Source: DASWHD01 sp036393335 (lineage in GTDB: Bacteria > CG2-30-53-67 > CG2-30-70-394). Taken from it: 11,010 nt of DNA. Positions 7,733-11,010 of the stretch are shown piece by piece. Location: NCBI GenBank assembly GCA_036393335.1, contig DASWHD010000017.1:1-11010 (forward strand). Direction: 5' to 3'. A program made the position numbers and the translations under genes. The notes beneath the pieces were generated by a model. That model had not been told where the DNA came from. It did not search any database and worked only from the letters and a program-made list of their open reading frames with translations. Each line of letters starts with the position of its first letter. Within the stretch, counting starts at the first letter, position 1.

Positions 7733-8055
7733 GGCGCGGGGTTCGGACGGACGACGACTGCCAACACTACTACACCGTCCCTGGAGACGGCATCGCCTCC
7801 CTCCGCTGGCGGCCTGCCGCGCGGCGCCGGACCGTATCGCAAGTCGCTATCTTGGCTTTACAAACTCCGGCGTGGCGTTGTTGGGCGGCAAGGACTAGGT
7901 TGCCGCGGCTATGCTAACCCCCGAGCAAGCGGGTATTCGTCGTTGACCGCGGGAGCGCTAGATGATAGCTTCCCGCGCCTTTTTGCAGAGAAATCTCCTT
8001 TAGTTTGAGAGGTTTTGTCAGCGAAACACCCTCGCTCACGAGCGCGGAGACGTCG
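7733..8055. other. Divergent intergenic region, 323 bp
   Basis: Separates the leftward haem operon from the rightward oxidoreductase operon, so promoters for both should be here, but no convincing pair of -35/-10 boxes was found. Items seen: TATGCT at 7910-7915 (a possible -10 without a good -35); TTGACC at 7943-7948 (a good -35 hexamer but without a good -10); a short ORF at 7911-7946 (ATG, encoding MLTPEQAGIRR, then TGA) with only a weak ribosome site; and a terminator-like hairpin at 7948-7984. On the minus strand a small CCGTC/GACGG stem lies close to the hemX-like start. No tRNA or known riboswitch was recognised. Confidence 0.5.
7948..7984 (+). terminator. Terminator-like hairpin in leader of the oxidoreductase operon (possible attenuator)
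   Basis: The stem CGCGGGA (7948-7954) pairs with TCCCGCG (7971-7977). It continues through a small internal loop to GCTA (7957-7960) paired with TAGC (7966-7969) around a GATGA loop, and is followed by CC and TTTTT (7980-7984). This is the shape of an intrinsic terminator on +. No + strand gene lies upstream that needs ending, and the next gene starts 72 bp later. A leader attenuator, or the end of a small RNA, is therefore the natural reading. A short ORF stops 1 nt before the stem. Confidence 0.5.
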
Positions 8056-9912
8056 ATGAACTTGGCCTTCAACCAGCGGAAGTTTGATCTCCAGATCGTA
8101 GATCAGGAATACCTCTTCAGTAACTTCAGTTGTTCGTCCGGCTGCCCGGTGAACACCCGCGCGGGGGAGTACGTCCAGGCGATCGCGGAGGGCGACTTCG
8201 AGCGGGCCTACGCGGTGGCGCGTGGTCCCAATGTCTTTGCCTCGGTGTGTGGTCGTACCTGCTCCCACCCGTGTGAGCAGGCGTGCCGCAAGGGGGTGGT
8301 CTCGGAGCGGCCGATCTCGATTCGTGCGTTGAAGCGCTACGTCACCGAGAAATACGGCGTCGAGATCACCCGCAATCTCGACAAGACCCTGTCCTTTTCC
8401 ACCGCCCCCGGGAGCGTCACCCCGACGCCCAATGGTCACAAGGTGGCGATCGTCGGCGCCGGCGCCGCAGGGGTCACCTGCGGTCATGATCTCGCCCGGC
8501 TCGGTTACGAGTGCCACATCTACGAGAAGCTCGAGGTGCCCGGCGGCATGCTCTGGGTCGGGATCCCCGAGTACCGCCTGCCGCGTGAGCTGATCAAGAA
8601 CGAGGTGGCCGCAGTGGAACGCCTGGGGGTGAAGTTCCACTACGGCCAGGAGTGCGGGAAGGACTTCACGCTCCAAGGCCTGTTCGACGAGGGATGCGAG
8701 GCGATCTTCCTCGGTATCGGGGCCCACATCGGTCGCGACCTGCCCTTGCCGGGCCGCGATCTCAAAGGCATCCACGTGGGCGTGCCGTTCCTGCGCGCGG
8801 CGGCCCTCTACCAACCCATCGAGGACATGGGGGAGCGGGTGCTGATCATCGGCGGCGGCAACGTGGCCATGGATGCGGCGCGCACTTCTATCCGCGTGCG
8901 ACCGGACGTCAAAGAAGTGAAGATCACCTGCCTGGAGGCGCGGGACAAGATGCTCGCCTTCGAGTGGGAGCTGGAGGAGGCCCTGGAAGAGGGGGCCACC
9001 CTCTTCAATAGCTGGGGCCCCCTGGAGTTCGTCGGCGAGAACGGCCGCCTCACCGGGGTGAAGATGAAGCAGATCTCCGCGATCTTCGACGCGACCGGGC
9101 GCTTCAACCCGCAATATGTCGAGGGCAGCGAGAAGGTCTTCGAGTGTGACACGTGCATCATCACCATCGGACAGGGGATCGACACCGGTTTCCTGAAGGA
9201 CGAGGACGGGGTGAAGGTGGGGCGGCGGGGGAATATCGAGACCGACCCGAAGACCATGCAGACCACCAACCCCAGGATCTTCTGCGGGGGGGACGCCGCG
9301 TTCGGGCCACGCCTGGTCATCGATGCGGTGGCCGAAGGCAGCCGCGCCGCCCGCGGCATCGACGAGCTGATCCAGGGGCGGCCGCGGATCCTGAAGCTGT
9401 GGAGCTCCACCGAGGTCGCCAACCATCACATGAGCCCGATCATCGACCTCGATGCAAAGCGCCCGCACGATTTCGCGATGGCCGAGGACTACGACTACTT
9501 GCCGCGCGTCGATCCCCTGACCATCTCCCTCGACGATCGCAAGAACTGGAAAGAGGTGGAGCGGGTCTACACCGAGCAGCAGGCGCGGCAAGAGGGCAAT
9601 CGGTGCCTGCGCTGCAACTTCAACACTATCTTCTCCTCCCAAACATGCATCTTGTGCGGCGGCTGCATCGACGTCTGTCCGGAGCAATGTCTATCGATCA
9701 TCGACGTGAACCAGATCGCCCGGGGCAGTGCAGGCTCGGACATGGATCTGCTGCTGAGCAAACGCTATGAGGGGGAGGAAATCCCCCATGGTGCCGCCAT
9801 CATCAAGGACGACACCCGTTGCGTGCGTTGCGATCTATGCGTGCGCCGCTGCCCCACCGACGCCATCACCATGGAGAGATTCGAGGAGAAGGAGATCGCG
9901 CTCAATGTCTGA
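8056..9912 (+). CDS. GltD-like FAD/Fe-S NAD(P)H oxidoreductase with C-terminal 2[4Fe-4S] ferredoxin domain
   Basis: 618 residues from the ATG at 8056, chosen because GGAG lies 6 nt upstream; the in-frame TTG at 8005 has no comparable site. Residues ~20-100 form the Cys-rich helical domain of the glutamate synthase small subunit/dihydropyrimidine dehydrogenase type (Cys26, Cys30, Cys65, Cys69, Cys73, Cys77). Residues 130-440 form the FAD/NAD(P) module: VAIVGAGAAGVTCG (FAD), VPGGMLWVGIPEYRLP, VLIIGGGNVAMDAARTS (NAD(P)), and IFCGGDAAFGPRLVIDAVAEG (second FAD contact). A CLRC pair (517-520) precedes two classical cluster motifs, C531xxC534xxC537xxxC541P and C589xxC592xxC595xxxC599P. Likely role: electron transfer between NAD(P)H and Fe-S partners; the substrate is unknown. 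There is no glutamate synthase large subunit nearby. It overlaps petA by 8 nt (ATGTCTGA), so the Rieske protein is the probable partner. Confidence 0.92.
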   Translation: MNLAFNQRKFDLQIVDQEYLFSNFSCSSGCPVNTRAGEYVQAIAEGDFERAYAVARGPNVFASVCGRTCSHPCEQACRKGVVSERPISIRALKRYVTEKYGVEITRNLDKTLSFSTAPGSVTPTPNGHKVAIVGAGAAGVTCGHDLARLGYECHIYEKLEVPGGMLWVGIPEYRLPRELIKNEVAAVERLGVKFHYGQECGKDFTLQGLFDEGCEAIFLGIGAHIGRDLPLPGRDLKGIHVGVPFLRAAALYQPIEDMGERVLIIGGGNVAMDAARTSIRVRPDVKEVKITCLEARDKMLAFEWELEEALEEGATLFNSWGPLEFVGENGRLTGVKMKQISAIFDATGRFNPQYVEGSEKVFECDTCIITIGQGIDTGFLKDEDGVKVGRRGNIETDPKTMQTTNPRIFCGGDAAFGPRLVIDAVAEGSRAARGIDELIQGRPRILKLWSSTEVANHHMSPIIDLDAKRPHDFAMAEDYDYLPRVDPLTISLDDRKNWKEVERVYTEQQARQEGNRCLRCNFNTIFSSQTCILCGGCIDVCPEQCLSIIDVNQIARGSAGSDMDLLLSKRYEGEEIPHGAAIIKDDTRCVRCDLCVRRCPTDAITMERFEEKEIALNV

Positions 9913-10405
9913 GTTGCCCGTCGAGTCCGAGTTTAGTTACGACCAGTTCTCGCGCCGGGATTTCTTCACCCTGGTGGGGGGTGTCGCGACCGCCGGCACC
10001 TTCGCGGCGGCACTGGTCAGCTCCTTCCGCTACATGTGGCCAAACATCCTCTATGAGCCGCCGAAGAAGTACAAAGTCGGTAAGCCGGAGGAGTATCCGG
10101 AAGGGGTCAACTTCATCGCCGACAAACGCGTCTTCGTGCTGCGTGGCGTTTATGGCCTTGCTCCCAACGAGCTCCGGGTGATTTCGGCGATCTGTACCCA
10201 TATGGGGTGCACCCCGAAGTGGATTCAGAAGACCGAGCGGTTCGAGTGCCCGTGCCACGGCAGCAAGTTCAATACCCTCGGCACCAAGGTCGCCGGGCCG
10301 GCCCCTCGGCCCCTGCCTTGGTACCACGTGATCATAGGTAACGACGGCCGGCTGGAGATCGACCAGAACCAGGTGGTCACCGCCGAGTACAAGCTCGCCG
10401 TTTAG
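9905..10405 (+). CDS. petA: Membrane-anchored Rieske [2Fe-2S] protein (cytochrome bc-type)
   Basis: 166 residues. N terminus: a twin-arginine motif SRRDFF (Arg17-Arg18) followed by a hydrophobic segment ~21-45 that would stay as membrane anchor, with the cluster domain outside the cytoplasm. Cluster boxes: CTHMGC (Cys97, His99, Cys102) and CPCHGSKFN (Cys115, Cys117, His118). The Cys102-Cys117 pair supplies the disulfide typical of bc1/b6f Rieske proteins, and GPAPRPLPW is the proline loop. The Tyr that normally follows two residues after the box II Ser is Phe here, which should lower the redox potential. The start ATG overlaps the stop of the upstream oxidoreductase. Translation ends at TAG 10403-10405, which is the first triplet of MITE copy B. 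No cytochrome b gene follows in the window; a terminator does. The symbol is used in the general sense of a bc-complex Rieske subunit (qcrA in other schemes). Confidence 0.93.
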   Translation: MSELPVESEFSYDQFSRRDFFTLVGGVATAGTFAAALVSSFRYMWPNILYEPPKKYKVGKPEEYPEGVNFIADKRVFVLRGVYGLAPNELRVISAICTHMGCTPKWIQKTERFECPCHGSKFNTLGTKVAGPAPRPLPWYHVIIGNDGRLEIDQNQVVTAEYKLAV

Positions 10406-10630
10406 CCCGCATTTCTCACCATGAATCTGCTGTGCCCGCGCAACTGCCCCCATCTCCTGGCCCACCTCGACGAGGGTAGGAGCCGGTTACACCGGCGACC
10501 CGCGGCCGGTGGCCGCGGCAGGCCCGAAGGGCCTGGATCGCCGAAGGGATTCGGCTCCTACCACGGGTCAGCCAGAATCTACGGCCGTTTGCACCGGCTC
10601 GCGACGATCCCTAGTGAGAAGTGCGGGCTA
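10403..10630 (+). mobile_element. MITE copy B (228 bp) at the end of petA
   Basis: Ends: TAGCCCGCATTTCTCACCA at 10403-10421 and an inverted partner at 10612-10630 with two mismatches. It aligns over its full length with the reverse complement of copy A (5375-5624). Core structure: outer stem 10476-10485 with 10552-10561 (GTAGGAGCCG/CGGCTCCTAC), second stem 10493-10498 with 10538-10543 (CGGCGA/TCGCCG), and hairpins CCGCGGCC-ggt-GGCCGCGG (10500-10518) and CAGGCCC-gaa-GGGCCTG (10519-10535). The hairpin arms differ in sequence from copy A yet remain fully paired. It lacks the 20-bp palindrome. It is non-coding. Its first three bases are the petA stop codon. Confidence 0.88.
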
Positions 10631-10646
10631 GTCCCGGGGGGGACGA

Positions 10647-10694
10647 CCCCGTGGCCCCCGCCGATCACCGCGGCGGCCACGGGGGATTTTTTTT
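10647..10694 (+). terminator. Strong intrinsic terminator after petA
   Basis: CCCCGTGG (10647-10654) pairs with CCACGGGG (10677-10684), and CCGCCG (10658-10663) with CGGCGG (10671-10676). A 3-nt bulge of C and a 7-nt loop complete the hairpin. GA and eight T follow (10687-10694). This should end the oxidoreductase-Rieske transcript 241 bp after the petA stop codon and separates it from the GIY-YIG-like gene. Confidence 0.9.
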
Positions 10695-10702
10695 GGCCGC
10701 GT

Positions 10703-10738
10703 ATGGACGCGGATGAACTGCGAATGGACGCACATCCG
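10703..10738. repeat. Short degenerate direct repeat (ATGGACGC twice)
   Basis: ATGGACGC occurs at 10703-10710 and 10724-10731, 21 bp apart, with GCGGATGAACTGCG between, giving a rough 10-11-bp rhythm of CG(C/A)xGATGxAC units. CGGATG and CATCCG also form an inverted pair. It resembles the degenerate GATGAACGC-type tandem strings found between genes in many genomes, but the array is too short to classify. Confidence 0.3.
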
Positions 10739-10782
10739 TTTGCGATGAAGCCGCACCCTACTCAATAGAAGGAACCGACGTC

Positions 10783-11010
10783 ATGGCACATACACCACGA
10801 GACACAGTGACCTACGACCTCAAGGATGGACACCGCGTGGTGTACCGGGGTACGACCGATGACCCCGAACGCCGGGAGCGAGAGCACCACGCCGAGGGAA
10901 AGCGTTTCACCCGGATGACGATCACCTCAGCCAAGCTCGCCCGCCGGGAAGGCATCGACTTCATCCTCGACCCGATGTGGCATCCCATCCGCCCCGATCT
11001 CCATGAACAC
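10783..11010 (+). CDS. GIY-YIG-like domain protein, N-terminal 76 residues (runs off the window)
   Basis: The frame is open from ATG 10783 to the window end. AGAAGGA lies about 9 nt upstream as ribosome site. Residues 9-48 read VTYDLKDGHRVVYRGTTDDP, then ERREREHHAEGKRFTRMTI, which fits the start of a GIY-YIG nuclease fold: the first Tyr in TYDL, the second motif VVYRGT in place of YIG, then a conserved Arg (one of the ERRERE group) and the His-x3-GK-x-F segment. Such short stand-alone GIY-YIG proteins are of uncertain function. The catalytic Glu and the C-terminal part lie beyond the window, so activity cannot be judged. It is separated from petA by a MITE and a terminator, so it is a distinct transcription unit. 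Confidence 0.7.
   Translation, partial: MAHTPRDTVTYDLKDGHRVVYRGTTDDPERREREHHAEGKRFTRMTITSAKLARREGIDFILDPMWHPIRPDLHEH

Noticed and set aside
7943..7971. Sigma-70 promoter starting with TTGACC
   Set aside because: The -35 box is good, but at 16-18 bp spacing the -10 candidates match poorly and the region overlaps the hairpin stem.
8005..8055. Upstream TTG start for the GltD-like protein
   Set aside because: No ribosome site, and the extra 17 residues look unlike the family; ATG 8056 has GGAG at 6 nt.
7909..9687. 592-codon open frame on the minus strand
   Set aside because: Lies entirely antisense to the GltD-like gene and its leader. Its composition is what reverse reading of GC-rich codons produces, and no family motif is visible.
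9767..9904. Upstream start for the Rieske gene
   Set aside because: This extension overlaps the second ferredoxin motif of the preceding gene in another frame. The ATG at 9905 gives a proper twin-arginine N terminus.
5375..10630. CRISPR array from repeated structured sequence
   Set aside because: Only two distant, opposite-strand copies, without regular spacers or cas genes.

Overview
The window is a GC-rich stretch of a Gram-negative bacterial chromosome. Gram-negative character is inferred from a lipobox lipoprotein, a twin-arginine Rieske protein and the general gene content. Tetrapyrroles are made by the C5 route (glutamyl-tRNA reductase). The order hemX/ccsA-like, hemA, hemC, hemD, together with the ValRS sequence style, recalls Desulfuromonadota/Geobacter-like Deltaproteobacteria. 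Other deep lineages (NC10, Nitrospirota and similar) cannot be excluded, so the taxonomic guess is weak.

Layout: (1) 1-1496, the 3' part of valS on +. (2) 1507-1781, a hairpin-rich repeat block bounded by inverted GTAGGGCGG ends and carrying a 20-bp perfect palindrome. (3) 1778-2059 on -, a small lipoprotein. (4) 2278-3489 on +, a degenerate histidine-kinase/receiver hybrid followed 3 nt later by a 38-codon membrane-peptide ORF. (5) 7732-3608 on -, a haem-biosynthesis unit: hemX/ccsA-like, hemA, a 250-bp MITE, hemC, hemD. (6) 7733-8055, a divergent intergenic region with a terminator-like hairpin preceded by a possible 11-codon leader peptide. (7) 8056-10405 on +, a tightly coupled pair: a GltD-like FAD/Fe-S NAD(P)H oxidoreductase with a C-terminal two-cluster ferredoxin domain, and a membrane-anchored Rieske protein. 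(8) 10403-10694, a second MITE copy followed by a strong intrinsic terminator. (9) 10783-11010, the 5' part of a GIY-YIG-like protein.

The most unusual content is outside the genes. Two diverged copies of one MITE (5375-5624 and 10403-10630) share 19-bp terminal inverted repeats and a Y-shaped core whose arms differ in sequence but keep base pairing. One copy carries a precise insertion of the same 20-bp palindrome seen after valS. Both copies lie at or within 8 bp of the stop codon of the upstream gene, in the same orientation relative to it, and one supplies the petA stop codon itself.

The most interesting protein system is the two-gene NAD(P)H oxidoreductase/Rieske unit, which ends in a terminator with no cytochrome b gene following. 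It may feed or draw electrons at a membrane Rieske centre in a non-canonical way. All calls come from reading the sequence; no database search was run.
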